64,000 bases of DNA from Kibdelosporangium persicum. Lineage in GTDB: Bacteria; Actinomycetota; Actinomycetes; Mycobacteriales; Pseudonocardiaceae. Positions 22,247-31,115 of the stretch are shown here, one piece after another. The DNA is taken from the NCBI RefSeq assembly GCF_013280595.1, contig NZ_JAAATY010000004.1:163820-227819 (forward strand), in the 5' to 3' direction. Each line of letters opens with the position of its first letter. Within the stretch, counting starts at the first letter, position 1. A model generated the notes under the pieces. That model had not been told where the DNA came from. It worked only from the letters and a program-made list of their open reading frames with translations, and did not search any database. The position numbers and the translations under genes were made by a program.

Positions 22247-23337
22247 GGACCACGTTGCGCGGCAAGCTGTTGCCGCCCGTGCTGGCGATCGTGTTCTCGG
22301 TGCTGCTGTGCACGATCGCGCTGGTGATCTCGGGCGACAACCCGCTCGACGCGTTCGGCGCGATGATCGGCCAGCTGTTCCGCGGCACCACCGCGGTCGA
22401 CACCCTCAACAGCGGCGCGGTCTACTACCTCGCCGGGCTGGCGGTCGCCATCGGCTTCCAGATGAACCTGTTCAACATCGGTGTCGAGGGCCAGTACCGG
22501 TTCGCCGCGGTGATCGCGGCGATCATCGGCGGCGAGATCGTGCTGCCGCCGGGCATCCACACCCTGGTGATCATCATCGTCGCGGTGGTGGCGGGCTCGT
22601 TCTACGCGCTGATCCCCGCGCTGCTGAAGGTCTACCGCGGGGTGTCCGAGGTCATCTCGACGATCATGCTGAACGCCATCGCGATCGGCCTGATCGCGTA
22701 CCTGGTCAGCACGGACGCGTTCGGTGTGCAGGTGGGCAACAACATCGGCACCCGGCCGATCGAGGAGTCCGGCTGGATGCCGGGGATCCCGTTCGGCGAC
22801 AACGGGACGCTGTTCGGGTTCGTGTTCGTCGCCGCCCTCGTCGGCTTCGGCTACTGGGTGCTGCTCAACCGGACCCGGTTCGGCTTCGAGCTCAAGGCCA
22901 GCGGCGAGTCGCCGACCGCGGCGACCGCGGGTGGCGTCGACGCCCGCAAGATGATCATGACGGCGATGCTGCTGTCCGGCGGTGTCGCCGGCCTGACGGC
23001 GCTGCCCGAACTGCTCGGCCGTGACCACGAGTACCTGCAGACGTCGCCCGCGGGTTACGGGTTCGCCGGTATCGCGGTCGCGCTGCTGGGCCGCAACCAC
23101 CCAGGCGGTATCGCGCTGGGTGCCGTGCTGTGGGCGTTCCTCGACAAGTCCGCGGTGTCGCTGGACAACGTCGGTGTGCCGCAGGAGATCACGACGATCA
23201 TGCAGGGAGCGATCGTGCTGTCCGTGGTCATCGCGTACGAGATCGTGCGCCGGATGGAACTCGCTGCTGAACAGCGCCGCGTGGGCCGTCAGCTTGGCCG
23301 GGATACCAGCGATGTCGCAGCCGGAGGGAGTGTCTGA
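22243..23337 (+). CDS. nucleoside ABC importer permease 1
   Basis: This 364-residue integral membrane protein of the BPD_transp_2 family (YufP-like) has about nine to ten helices. Conserved features include FQMNLFNIGVEGQYRF near residue 75 and the ATPase-coupling region RTRFGFELKASGESPTAA near residue 213. GTG 22243 overlaps the ATPase stop, and the stop shares its last base with the ATG of the second permease. The two permeases form the heterodimeric channel. Confidence 0.95.
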   Translation: MRTTLRGKLLPPVLAIVFSVLLCTIALVISGDNPLDAFGAMIGQLFRGTTAVDTLNSGAVYYLAGLAVAIGFQMNLFNIGVEGQYRFAAVIAAIIGGEIVLPPGIHTLVIIIVAVVAGSFYALIPALLKVYRGVSEVISTIMLNAIAIGLIAYLVSTDAFGVQVGNNIGTRPIEESGWMPGIPFGDNGTLFGFVFVAALVGFGYWVLLNRTRFGFELKASGESPTAATAGGVDARKMIMTAMLLSGGVAGLTALPELLGRDHEYLQTSPAGYGFAGIAVALLGRNHPGGIALGAVLWAFLDKSAVSLDNVGVPQEITTIMQGAIVLSVVIAYEIVRRMELAAEQRRVGRQLGRDTSDVAAGGSV

Positions 23338-24614
23338 TGGCCACCGGTATCGCGGACAGCCCGATCGCCGGGCCGGTCACCATGGCGGTGCCGCCGAAGC
23401 GGCGCAAACTGCCCGGCTGGCTGATGGGTGTGCTGTGGGCGGTGGGTGCGATCGCCGTGCTGTCAACGGCTTCGTACCTGACCGGCAACACGGATCTGAC
23501 GTCGTCCACGACGACCCAGACCGCGTTGCGGCTGGCGTTGCCGATCCTGCTCGCGGCCCTCGGTGGTCTGTGGGCCGAGCGCGCGGGCGTGGTGAACATC
23601 GGTCTCGAGGGCATGATGATCCTCGGAACCTGGGGCGCCGCCTGGGGTTCGTACTACGGCGGTGTCTGGGTCGGCCTGTTGGTCGCCGTGCTGTTCGGCG
23701 CGGTCGGTGGTCTGCTGCACGCGATCGCGACCGTGACGTTCGGCGTCAACCACATCGTGTCCGGTGTGGCGATCAACCTGCTGGGCCTCGGTGTGACGAA
23801 GTACCTGGCGCATCTGGTGTTCCAGCCGCTGTCCGGCAACCCCCGGCAGTCACCGGTGGTGCCGAAGTTCGACACGTACTCGGCGACCGGGATCACCGGC
23901 TGGCTGGCGGATCTGGAGGCCGAGCAGCGGGTGGTGATCTCCGACGTGGCCGGCATCCTGCGTGGTCTGCTGACCCAGGTGGCGCCGCTGACGATGATCG
24001 CGATCCTGCTGGTGCCGATCAGCTACATCCTGTTGTGGCGCACGCGGTTCGGCCTGCGGCTCCGGTCGTGTGGTGAGAACCCGGTGGCCGCGGAGTCGTT
24101 GGGCGTCAACGTCTACGCGTTCAAGTACACCGCGGTGCTGATCTCCGGTGCGCTGGCCGGGATGGGTGGCGCGTCGTTGGTGCTGTTGAAGGACGGCGCC
24201 GACTACCTGGAGAACCAGACGAACGGCCGTGGGTACATCGGTCTGGCCGCGATGATCTTCGGCAACTGGCGGCCGGGTGGTCTGCTGGGTGGCTCGGCCT
24301 TGTTCGGCTACACCGACGGTCTGCAGCTCTCCGGCCGTGGACCCGCTGTGCTGGCCCTGCTTTACGCGGCGGTGCTGCTGCTTGTGGTCGTGGTCGTCGT
24401 GCAACTGTTCCGCCGCAAGTGGTTCGCGGCCGGTGCCGCGGTGCTCGCCGCCGGTCTGCTGTACGCGATCTACTACTCGGTCGACGAGTTGCCGCGTGAC
24501 CTGACACCGTACGCACCGCACTTCGTGACGCTGATCGTGCTTGCCGTGGCGTCGCAGCGGTTGCGGATGCCGCAGGCCGACGGCTTCATCTACCGGCGAG
24601 GACAGGGTTCATGA
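23337..24614 (+). CDS. nucleoside ABC importer permease 2
   Basis: This 425-residue YufQ-like BPD_transp_2 permease is the partner of the preceding gene. The sequences GLWAERAGVVNIGLEGMMI (near residue 82) and RTRFGLRLRSCGENPVAAESLGV (near residue 235) are the family landmarks. It is longer than most permeases because of two extra hydrophobic stretches at the C-terminus (residues 335-410). The stop overlaps the cdd start (ATGA), tying transport to deamination. Confidence 0.95.
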   Translation: MATGIADSPIAGPVTMAVPPKRRKLPGWLMGVLWAVGAIAVLSTASYLTGNTDLTSSTTTQTALRLALPILLAALGGLWAERAGVVNIGLEGMMILGTWGAAWGSYYGGVWVGLLVAVLFGAVGGLLHAIATVTFGVNHIVSGVAINLLGLGVTKYLAHLVFQPLSGNPRQSPVVPKFDTYSATGITGWLADLEAEQRVVISDVAGILRGLLTQVAPLTMIAILLVPISYILLWRTRFGLRLRSCGENPVAAESLGVNVYAFKYTAVLISGALAGMGGASLVLLKDGADYLENQTNGRGYIGLAAMIFGNWRPGGLLGGSALFGYTDGLQLSGRGPAVLALLYAAVLLLVVVVVVQLFRRKWFAAGAAVLAAGLLYAIYYSVDELPRDLTPYAPHFVTLIVLAVASQRLRMPQADGFIYRRGQGS

Positions 24615-25000
24615 CGCCCGACTGGGACGCGTTGCGGGCGGCGGCGATCGAGGCCGCCGCCCAGGCGTACTGCCCGTACTCCGGTTTGCAGGTCGGCGCG
24701 GCCGCTTTGGTCTCCGACGGCCGCGTGGTGACCGGCTGCAATGTCGAGAACGCGTCGTACGGCCTGGGTCTGTGTGCCGAGTGCACGATGGCCGGGCAGT
24801 TGCGGATGACCGGCGGCGGCCGCTTCGTCGCGGTGGCCTGCCGTAGCGGCACAGGCGAGTTGCTGATGCCGTGCGGCCGATGCCGTCAGATCATCTACGA
24901 GTTCGGCGGCCCGGAGTGCCTTGTGGACACTCCGCGCGGGATTCTGCCGATGAGCGAGGTCCTTCCGGACGCCTTCGGCCCTGAGCACCTACCCGCGTAG
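24611..25000 (+). CDS. cdd: cytidine deaminase
   Basis: This zinc enzyme converts cytidine and deoxycytidine to uridine and deoxyuridine for pyrimidine salvage. It has 129 residues, as expected for the small tetrameric type. The catalytic Cys-Ala-Glu-Cys (CAEC, near residue 55) supplies one zinc ligand and the proton-shuttling Glu, and PCGRC (near residue 90) supplies the other two cysteines. The N-terminal CPYSGLQVGAA is typical. It is the last gene of the importer operon and overlaps the convergent tetR-type gene by 12 bases. Confidence 0.96.
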   Translation: MTPDWDALRAAAIEAAAQAYCPYSGLQVGAAALVSDGRVVTGCNVENASYGLGLCAECTMAGQLRMTGGGRFVAVACRSGTGELLMPCGRCRQIIYEFGGPECLVDTPRGILPMSEVLPDAFGPEHLPA

Positions 25001-25576
25001 GCCTTTCAGGATCAGGTCGAGCCCGAAGCGGTAGCGGTCTTCGAAACTGCCGCCCATGTGGCGCAGGACGCGTGCCATGGCCGGGAACCGCCCGGCCGTG
25101 ACCGCTTCGGCGAGGCGTTCGCCGACCGCTTGCGGCTCGCCCTGCTCCTCCTGGACGAGGCCGAGGGTGAAGTAGTCGATCGTCCACATCGTCCACGCCG
25201 ATTCCGCTTCGCCGCAGCCGGCGTCGAGCAGGGCCTGGATGAACGCGTTGCCGACGCCGAGCGTGTTCGGCCTGGCCGGGTACGTCCCGACCACCACCGC
25301 GGCGCCGTCACGGTGGTTGAGCAGTGCCTCGCGATAGCGCTTCGCCAACTCCCGTACCCGCGGCTCCCCTTCCTCGGGCAGCCTGGTCAGGCTCACCTCG
25401 CCGACGATCGCGTCCGCCATCAGTTCGAGCAGCCCGGCCTTGGACTTGACGTGCCAGGTGACGGTGTTGAGCCGGACGCCGAGCCGATCGGCGACCGCGC
25501 GCAGGCTCACGCCGTCCTTCCCGGCTTCCTCAAGCAGTTCCAGTGCCGCCTCGGCGATCTCGTTCTGCCTGCTCAC
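24989..25576 (-). CDS. TetR-family repressor, probable regulator of the adjacent FAD monooxygenase
   Basis: This 195-residue repressor has an N-terminal helix-turn-helix (SLRAVADRLGVRLNTVTWHVKSKAGLLELM, residues 24-53) and a C-terminal region like the tetracycline-repressor class (TetR_C). The start is GTG 25576. It is divergent from the FAD monooxygenase with a 74-base gap that contains two palindromic operators, so it very likely represses both genes and is released by a substrate of the monooxygenase. The ligand cannot be read from the sequence. Confidence 0.92.
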   Translation of the reverse strand: MSRQNEIAEAALELLEEAGKDGVSLRAVADRLGVRLNTVTWHVKSKAGLLELMADAIVGEVSLTRLPEEGEPRVRELAKRYREALLNHRDGAAVVVGTYPARPNTLGVGNAFIQALLDAGCGEAESAWTMWTIDYFTLGLVQEEQGEPQAVGERLAEAVTAGRFPAMARVLRHMGGSFEDRYRFGLDLILKGLRG

Positions 25577-25598
25577 GGGGTGATCCTAACCCGCTCTA

Positions 25599-25640
25599 GG
25601 TCACTGACCAAGAGTTGGACTACCTTGGTCAGTGACCAAG
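25599..25640. promoter_or_regulatory. twin TetR-type operators between repressor and monooxygenase
   Basis: Site 1 contains the palindrome GGTCACTGACC (25599-25609). Site 2 is a perfect 17-bp palindrome, CTTGGTCAGTGACCAAG (25624-25640). The centres are 28 bp apart. The larger block GGTCACTGACCAAG/CTTGGTCAGTGACC is itself inverted. Site 2 ends immediately before the AGGAGG ribosome site of the monooxygenase. Confidence 0.85.
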
Positions 25641-25650
25641 AGGAGGAATC

Positions 25651-27000
25651 GTGGACCAGGTTGTCATCGCCGGTGCGGGCCCAGTCGGCCTCTGGCTGGC
25701 GGCGGAGCTGCGGCTCGGCGGGATACCGGTGACCGTGCTGGAGTCCAGGCTGTCCCGTAACCCGCACTCGAAGGCGTTGGGCATGCAACCCCGCACGATC
25801 GAGGTGCTGGCCATGCGCGGGCTGGACGGCTTGTTCACCGCCGAGGCGAGGCGGATTCCCAACGGGCACTTCGGCATGCTGGACACCCGGCTGGACTTCC
25901 GAGCGCTCGACACGGACTTCCCGTACCAGCTGGTGATCCCGCAAGCCCGGACCGAGGAACTGCTCGAAGAACGTGCGGCCGGACTCGGCGCGACGATCCG
26001 CAGAGGACATCAGGTTACCTCCGTCGAGGACACCGGTTCCGCTGTCGTCGTGCACGCTTCCGGCCCGGACGGCCCGTATTCGCTCGAAGCCGCGTACGTC
26101 GTGGGCTGCGATGGCGTGCACAGCACGGTCCGGCAGTCGGTGGGCATCGACTTTCCGGGCACGGCAGCGAACGCCTGGGGATGGCTCGCCGACGTGACGC
26201 TGGACGCCCCGCCCGCGGTGCAGGGGTACAACCGGAGCACAGCGGACGGTGCCGTGTTGGTGGCTCCGCTTCCCGACGGCCGTCATCGCGTTGTCGGCAT
26301 GAGCCCGTCCGACCTGCGCGCTTCGCGGCCTGATGACCTGACGATGGACGAGGTGCGTGCCAAGATTATCGCGGCCACAGGCACGGATTTCGGTGCGCAT
26401 TCACCGGTGTGGCTGTCGCGGTTCGGCAACGCCGCCAACCTGGCGGCGGAGTACCGGCGTGGCCGGGTGTTCCTCGCCGGTGACGCGGCACATCGGCACA
26501 TGCCTGCCGGGGGCGTCGGCATGAACGTCGGTATCCAGGACGCCATGAACCTCGGCTGGAAACTGGCGGCGGTGCTGAACGGCTCCGCGCCGGCAAGCCT
26601 GCTCGACACGTACCACGCCGAGCGGCACCCGGTCGGCGTCGAACTGCTGGAGAGCACGCAGGCACAGACGGCGTTGATCTGCTCCTTCACACCGGACGGA
26701 CTGCAGTTGCGTTCGCTGATGTCCCGTCAGATAGCGCAGTCGCCGGAGTTCTCCCGGCAGTTGGCCGAACAGATATCCGGGTTGTCCGTGCGGTATCCGG
26801 CCAGTGAGCCGCTGGCCGGAACCCGTGCGCCGAACCTCAAGTTCCGCGACGGCACAACGCTTTTCGAACGGCTGACGCCCGGGCGTCCGGTCCGGATCGA
26901 CCACTCGGAGCTGGCCGAGGACTGGGCAGGGGTCCGGTCCGCGCTCATCCGCCCGGACGGCTACGTGGCCTCGCCGACGATGTCCATGCCGGACCACTGA
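25651..27000 (+). CDS. FAD-dependent aromatic-type monooxygenase (class A)
   Basis: This single-component flavin hydroxylase is related to the family that includes rifampicin and tetracycline monooxygenases and polyketide hydroxylases. The FAD dinucleotide motif is GAGPVGLWLAAEL (residues 7-19), the DG motif is CDGVHSTVR (near residue 155), and the GD motif is FLAGDAAHRHMPAGGVGMN (near residue 275). GTG 25651 follows AGGAGG. The C-terminus at 449 residues is shorter than in rifampicin monooxygenases, which carry a thioredoxin-like tail. TetR control and twin operators suggest inducible detoxification of an aromatic antibiotic or similar compound; the substrate is inference. Confidence 0.9.
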   Translation: MDQVVIAGAGPVGLWLAAELRLGGIPVTVLESRLSRNPHSKALGMQPRTIEVLAMRGLDGLFTAEARRIPNGHFGMLDTRLDFRALDTDFPYQLVIPQARTEELLEERAAGLGATIRRGHQVTSVEDTGSAVVVHASGPDGPYSLEAAYVVGCDGVHSTVRQSVGIDFPGTAANAWGWLADVTLDAPPAVQGYNRSTADGAVLVAPLPDGRHRVVGMSPSDLRASRPDDLTMDEVRAKIIAATGTDFGAHSPVWLSRFGNAANLAAEYRRGRVFLAGDAAHRHMPAGGVGMNVGIQDAMNLGWKLAAVLNGSAPASLLDTYHAERHPVGVELLESTQAQTALICSFTPDGLQLRSLMSRQIAQSPEFSRQLAEQISGLSVRYPASEPLAGTRAPNLKFRDGTTLFERLTPGRPVRIDHSELAEDWAGVRSALIRPDGYVASPTMSMPDH

Positions 27001-27094
27001 ACCGGGACCAGCACCCGTTACCTGTCGAAGGACAGGGCGGACCGGTTGCTTTCGGCAGAGGTGCGGCGAAGACGATCTCCATAACGTCGAGTCC

Positions 27095-27646
27095 ATGGTG
27101 GATCAGTGGTATCTCGACATCGCCGGCCTTGGTGCGCGGAGCCCGGAGTTCGTGCGGTGGTTCAGTGCCTTCGCGACTGACGCGATCATCGGTGTGTTCC
27201 CGGTGATGTTCGTTGTGGTGTGGTGGCGTGCACGGCACCGTCAGGCAGCGGCGATGGCGCGAGCGATCGCCGCGCCTGTGCTGGCTGTGGTCGCGTATGT
27301 GGTCAGTGAGGTGGTCAAGAACATCTGGCAGGAAGACCGGCCGTGCCGCGTGCTCGGTGACGTCGCCACGATCGTGACGTGCCCGGAGTTCGGCGACTGG
27401 TCGTTCCCGAGCAATCACGCGACGGTCGCGGGTGCCGCCGCGGCCGGCATTCTGTGGTCGAGCCGGAACCTCGGCATCGTTGCCGCCGGACTGGCGGTTC
27501 TGGCTGCCCTGTCACGGGTCTTCGTTGGTGCGCACTACCCCCACGACGTCCTGGCGGGACTGTTGTTGGGCGTGGCTCTCGCTGCGTTCGTGCCGCCGCT
27601 GGCACGGGCGATGACTCCCGTCGTCGCCCGTGTGCGTACGAGATGA
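27095..27646 (+). CDS. PAP2-family membrane phosphatase
   Basis: This 183-residue membrane phosphatase acts on lipid phosphates such as undecaprenyl pyrophosphate or phosphatidic acid. The three signature blocks are present: KNIWQEDRP (near residue 72), PSNHAT (near residue 108, in place of PSGH) and SRVFVGAHYPHDVLAG (near residue 140) with the two catalytic-pair histidines of blocks 2 and 3. About five helices are predicted. ATG 27095 is taken; GTG 27098 is an alternative. The stop overlaps the sensor kinase start (ATGA), so the phosphatase and two-component system are co-transcribed. Confidence 0.9.
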   Translation: MVDQWYLDIAGLGARSPEFVRWFSAFATDAIIGVFPVMFVVVWWRARHRQAAAMARAIAAPVLAVVAYVVSEVVKNIWQEDRPCRVLGDVATIVTCPEFGDWSFPSNHATVAGAAAAGILWSSRNLGIVAAGLAVLAALSRVFVGAHYPHDVLAGLLLGVALAAFVPPLARAMTPVVARVRTR

Positions 27647-29148
27647 TGCCGTTTGTGCGCGCGACAACCCTCTGGGCCTTGACCGCCCTGCCCGTCGTGT
27701 GGGCCGCGCTGACGGCGCGGCCCACACGGCTGGCTGTGTGGGAGGCAGCGGCGTATCTCGCTGTGCTTGCCGTGACGGTGGCGTTGGTCCGTCGTCGGCC
27801 TGTCACAGCGCTTGCGCTTGCCATCGCAGCGTGGCAGGTCTGTTTCTTCTCCCGGGCAACAGTGGACACCACCTTGGGTGCGATCGCGCTCGCCGCCGGA
27901 ATCGTCGCCATCGGCTTTCTGGCCGGCAGACACGCAACGACGGGTCACCAGGGCGTCGTCGTGCTGGTTGTCGCGATGGGCAGCGCGATCATCGGAGGGC
28001 TCGTTACGACTGGCGGTGCGGACACGGCACTCGCGGCCGTCACGGGCAGTGCTGTGCTCGCGGTCGTGCCATGGTCGATTGGCCGTTACCGTCGCCAGTA
28101 CGCGGAAATGATTCAAGCCGGGTGGGATCGCGCCGAGCTGTGGGAGCGGGAAGCGGAGCAGGCTCGGACACGGGAACGAGCGCGACTCGCGGCGGAGATG
28201 CACGACCTCGTCGGGCACGAACTGGCGCAGGCCGCGCTGTCCGTTGGCGTGCTTGAGGTCACGGCCACCCTCCCGGCGGAACACCGCGAGGCCGCCCGTG
28301 CCGCGCGAGCCGGTGTCACCGCGGCTGCGGAACGTCTGGCCGACGCGGTCCGTTTGCTCCGCGCCGAGCAGGAGGAAACTGTCGAGTCCGTTCAGGACAT
28401 CGTCGACCGCGCACGACGGTCCGGTCTGCACGTGGACTTGGTCGCCGACGACACAGGGCAACCCGATGCCGTGATCGCGCGCACGATCCACCGCGTCATC
28501 GCCGAGTCGATCACCAACGCGATCAAGCACGCGCCCGGCGCACCGGTCGCTGTCCGCCTTGAGCGGGCCGCCGACGGCTTCGAGTTGCACGTCGTCAACG
28601 GGCCTGCGCATCGAACACCCACCGAAGCGGCAGGGAGCGGGCACGGACTGCTGGGACTCTCCGAGCGCGTCACGCTCGTCGGCGGCCGGTTCGACGCCGG
28701 TCCACGCCCTGGCGGCGGGTTCGAGGTCAGCGCTTACCTGCCGGACAAGCCGATCACGACGGTCGCTCCCGGCTCGTATCGCAAACACGTGGAACAACGA
28801 GTCCGGCACAGTGCCCGGCGCACTGTGCTGCTCGCCGCGGGGATATCCGCAGGCGTCGTGATCAGCGTGCTCGGCTACCTCGTTTTCGACGCGGCGACTT
28901 CGGTGCTGGAGCCCGCCGACTACCACCGTCTGCGGATCGGCCAGACGGAATCCGAGGTCACCACGGTGCTCCCGGCGCGGACTCGCGTCGACAACCCGGA
29001 CAGCCGTCCAGCGCCGCCTGACGGGTCGAGCTGCCGGTACTACAGCACGCACGCGAACCCGTTCGACGAGCGGCGCCATGACCTCTACCGGCTGTGCTTC
29101 CGGGACGGTGTCCTTGTCGGCAAGGACCTGCTCACGGCTGTCCCGTGA
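27643..29148 (+). CDS. NarL-type sensor histidine kinase with a C-terminal extracytoplasmic domain
   Basis: This 501-residue sensor has five to six N-terminal membrane helices (residues 5-150), a short coiled linker, and the HisKA_3 dimerisation domain with phospho-acceptor His187 in MHDLVGHEL. The ATPase domain has its N-box around residue 290 (SITNAIKHAPG) and a G-box (GSGHGLLGLSERV) near residue 327. Unusually, a further membrane helix follows at about residues 392-414. A roughly 80-residue outside domain comes after it, with LRIGQTESEV and paired cysteines, resembling the SmpA/BamE fold. ATG 27643 overlaps the phosphatase stop, and the response regulator follows directly. Confidence 0.9.
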   Translation: MMPFVRATTLWALTALPVVWAALTARPTRLAVWEAAAYLAVLAVTVALVRRRPVTALALAIAAWQVCFFSRATVDTTLGAIALAAGIVAIGFLAGRHATTGHQGVVVLVVAMGSAIIGGLVTTGGADTALAAVTGSAVLAVVPWSIGRYRRQYAEMIQAGWDRAELWEREAEQARTRERARLAAEMHDLVGHELAQAALSVGVLEVTATLPAEHREAARAARAGVTAAAERLADAVRLLRAEQEETVESVQDIVDRARRSGLHVDLVADDTGQPDAVIARTIHRVIAESITNAIKHAPGAPVAVRLERAADGFELHVVNGPAHRTPTEAAGSGHGLLGLSERVTLVGGRFDAGPRPGGGFEVSAYLPDKPITTVAPGSYRKHVEQRVRHSARRTVLLAAGISAGVVISVLGYLVFDAATSVLEPADYHRLRIGQTESEVTTVLPARTRVDNPDSRPAPPDGSSCRYYSTHANPFDERRHDLYRLCFRDGVLVGKDLLTAVP

Positions 29149-29168
29149 GCGGCGGCGAGGATGCGGAC

Positions 29169-29822
29169 ATGATCCGAGTTGTGCTTGCCGACGACGAGCC
29201 TGTCGTGCGGATGGGGGTGCGTGCGATCCTCGCCGCGGCGGACGACATCGAGGTCGTCGCCGAGGCGGACACCGGCCGCGCTGCCGTTGATCTGGTCCTG
29301 GCCCACCGCCCGCACGTGGCCATGCTCGACATTCGCATGCCTGGACTCAACGGACTGGACGCGGCCGCGGAGATCCGCAGACTGGACACCGCGACGGCGG
29401 TGCTGATCCTCACCACGTTCGCCGACGACTCGTACGTTTCCCGTGCGCTCACTGAAGGTGCGAGCGGGTTCGTGCTGAAAACCGGTGACCCGCACGACAT
29501 CATCGCCGGTGTGCGGGCGGTCGCGGCCGGTGCCGCGTACCTTTCACCCGTTGTGGCCAAGCGCGTGGTCGACCACCTCTCCGGCAGCGGTCCACGCCTG
29601 CGCATGACCGAACGGCTGACCGGACTGACCGACCGGGAACGGGAAGTGCTCGGGCTGATCGGCACGGGCATGTCCAATGCCGAGATCGCCGAGCGGATCC
29701 ACGTCGTGGAAGGCACCGTCAAGGTGTACGTGAGCACGATCCTCAAGCAGCTCGACGTCCGCAACCGGGTACAGGCCGCGATCATCGCCCACGAGGCCGG
29801 ACTGATCCCGCCCGCCGTCTAG
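29169..29822 (+). CDS. NarL/FixJ-family response regulator
   Basis: This is the 217-residue partner of the upstream kinase. The receiver domain has the acidic pair Asp8-Asp9, the phospho-acceptor Asp54 in MLDIRMPG, a Thr switch residue in LILTTF, and Lys in FVLKTG. The LuxR-type helix-turn-helix spans about residues 150-205 (LTDREREVLGLIGTGMSNAEIAERIHV). ATG 29169 is preferred because IRVVLADDE follows at once and GAGG lies 8 bases upstream. GTG 29145, which overlaps the kinase stop, is possible. Targets are unknown, but the phosphatase gene is the obvious candidate. Confidence 0.94.
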   Translation: MIRVVLADDEPVVRMGVRAILAAADDIEVVAEADTGRAAVDLVLAHRPHVAMLDIRMPGLNGLDAAAEIRRLDTATAVLILTTFADDSYVSRALTEGASGFVLKTGDPHDIIAGVRAVAAGAAYLSPVVAKRVVDHLSGSGPRLRMTERLTGLTDREREVLGLIGTGMSNAEIAERIHVVEGTVKVYVSTILKQLDVRNRVQAAIIAHEAGLIPPAV

Positions 29823-29831
29823 GGTGGTCCC

Positions 29832-31115
29832 ATGACCCGAGAACGACTGTCCGCTGTGGACGTGATCCGGACCAAGCGGGATGGTCACCGCCTGACCGAC
29901 GACCAGATCGACTGGGTGGTGGACGCGTACACCCGTGGTGTCGTCGCGGACGAGCAGATGTCCGCACTCGCCATGGCGATCTTCCTGAACGGGATGGACA
30001 CCGCCGAGGCCGCCCGGCTGACCCAGGCGATGATCGACTCCGGCGAGACGCTCGACCTGCGGGTCGACCGGCCGACCGTGGACAAGCACTCGACCGGCGG
30101 GGTGGGCGACAAGATCACGCTTCCGTTGGCGCCCTTGGTCGCCGCGTGTGGCGCGGCCGTGCCCCAGCTGTCCGGGCGCGGGCTCGGCCACACCGGCGGG
30201 ACGCTCGACAAGCTGGAGTCGATCCCGGGCTGGCGGGCGCGGCTGTCCATCGACGAGATCACCAAGCAGCTCGCCGACGTGGGCGCGGTCGTCTGCGCGG
30301 CAACGGAAGGGCTCGCGCCCGCGGACAAGAAGCTTTACGCCCTCAGGGATGTCACGTCGACCGTCGAGTCGATCCCGTTGATCGCCAGCTCGATCATGAG
30401 CAAGAAGATCGCCGAGGGTGCCGAGGCGCTCGTGCTCGACGTCAAGGTCGGCTCCGGCGCGTTCATGAAGAACCTGGCCGATGCCCGTGCCCTCGCCGAA
30501 GCCCTTGTGGGGATCGGCAAGCAGCACGGCCGTAAGGTCACCGCGCTGCTGACCGACATGTCCGTTCCGCTCGGTCGCGCGGTCGGTAACGCCGTCGAAG
30601 TCGAGGAGTCCGTCGAAGTCCTCAAGGGCGGCGGGCCGCGGGACGTCATCGACCTGACGGTCGCGCTGGCCCGGGAAATGCTTGGCCTGGCGGGGATCTC
30701 GACCGATCCAGCCGAGGTGCTCGCCGGCGGTGGGGCGTACGAGACCTGGTGCCGCATGATCACCGCCCAGGGCGGCGACCCGGAGGCACCGTTGCCGAAG
30801 GCCTCACACGTGCACGTGGTCACCGCCGAGGAGACCGGTGTCCTGTCGACGCTTGACGCCTACGGCGTCGGCGTCGGGGCTTGGCGGCTGGGCGCGGGCC
30901 GGGCCCGGAAGGAGGACGCCGTACAGCACGCTGCCGGCGTCATGTGCCTCGCCAAGCCCGGTGACCGGGTCTCGGCCGGGGATCCGCTCCTGGAGCTGCG
31001 TACGGACACGCCAGACGCCGTTCCGGCGGCACTGGAAGCCCTGCGGGGCGCGTACACCATCGGAGACGCACCCGCCGACCGCAAACTCCTCATCGACACA
31101 GTTCAGCCCTCGTGA
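29832..31115 (+). CDS. deoA: thymidine/pyrimidine-nucleoside phosphorylase
   Basis: This releases thymine (or uracil) from pyrimidine deoxynucleosides and yields deoxyribose-1-phosphate for the DeoC route. At 427 residues it matches the family. Landmarks are DKHSTGGVGDK (near residue 83, phosphate loop), GRGLGHTGGTLDKLESIPG (near residue 115) and the catalytic region SIMSKKIAEG near residue 187. ATG 29832 lies 9 bases after the response regulator stop, which places deoA at the end of that transcript as well. The stop codon TGA lies inside the left arm of palindrome copy 3. Confidence 0.96.
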   Translation: MTRERLSAVDVIRTKRDGHRLTDDQIDWVVDAYTRGVVADEQMSALAMAIFLNGMDTAEAARLTQAMIDSGETLDLRVDRPTVDKHSTGGVGDKITLPLAPLVAACGAAVPQLSGRGLGHTGGTLDKLESIPGWRARLSIDEITKQLADVGAVVCAATEGLAPADKKLYALRDVTSTVESIPLIASSIMSKKIAEGAEALVLDVKVGSGAFMKNLADARALAEALVGIGKQHGRKVTALLTDMSVPLGRAVGNAVEVEESVEVLKGGGPRDVIDLTVALAREMLGLAGISTDPAEVLAGGGAYETWCRMITAQGGDPEAPLPKASHVHVVTAEETGVLSTLDAYGVGVGAWRLGAGRARKEDAVQHAAGVMCLAKPGDRVSAGDPLLELRTDTPDAVPAALEALRGAYTIGDAPADRKLLIDTVQPS

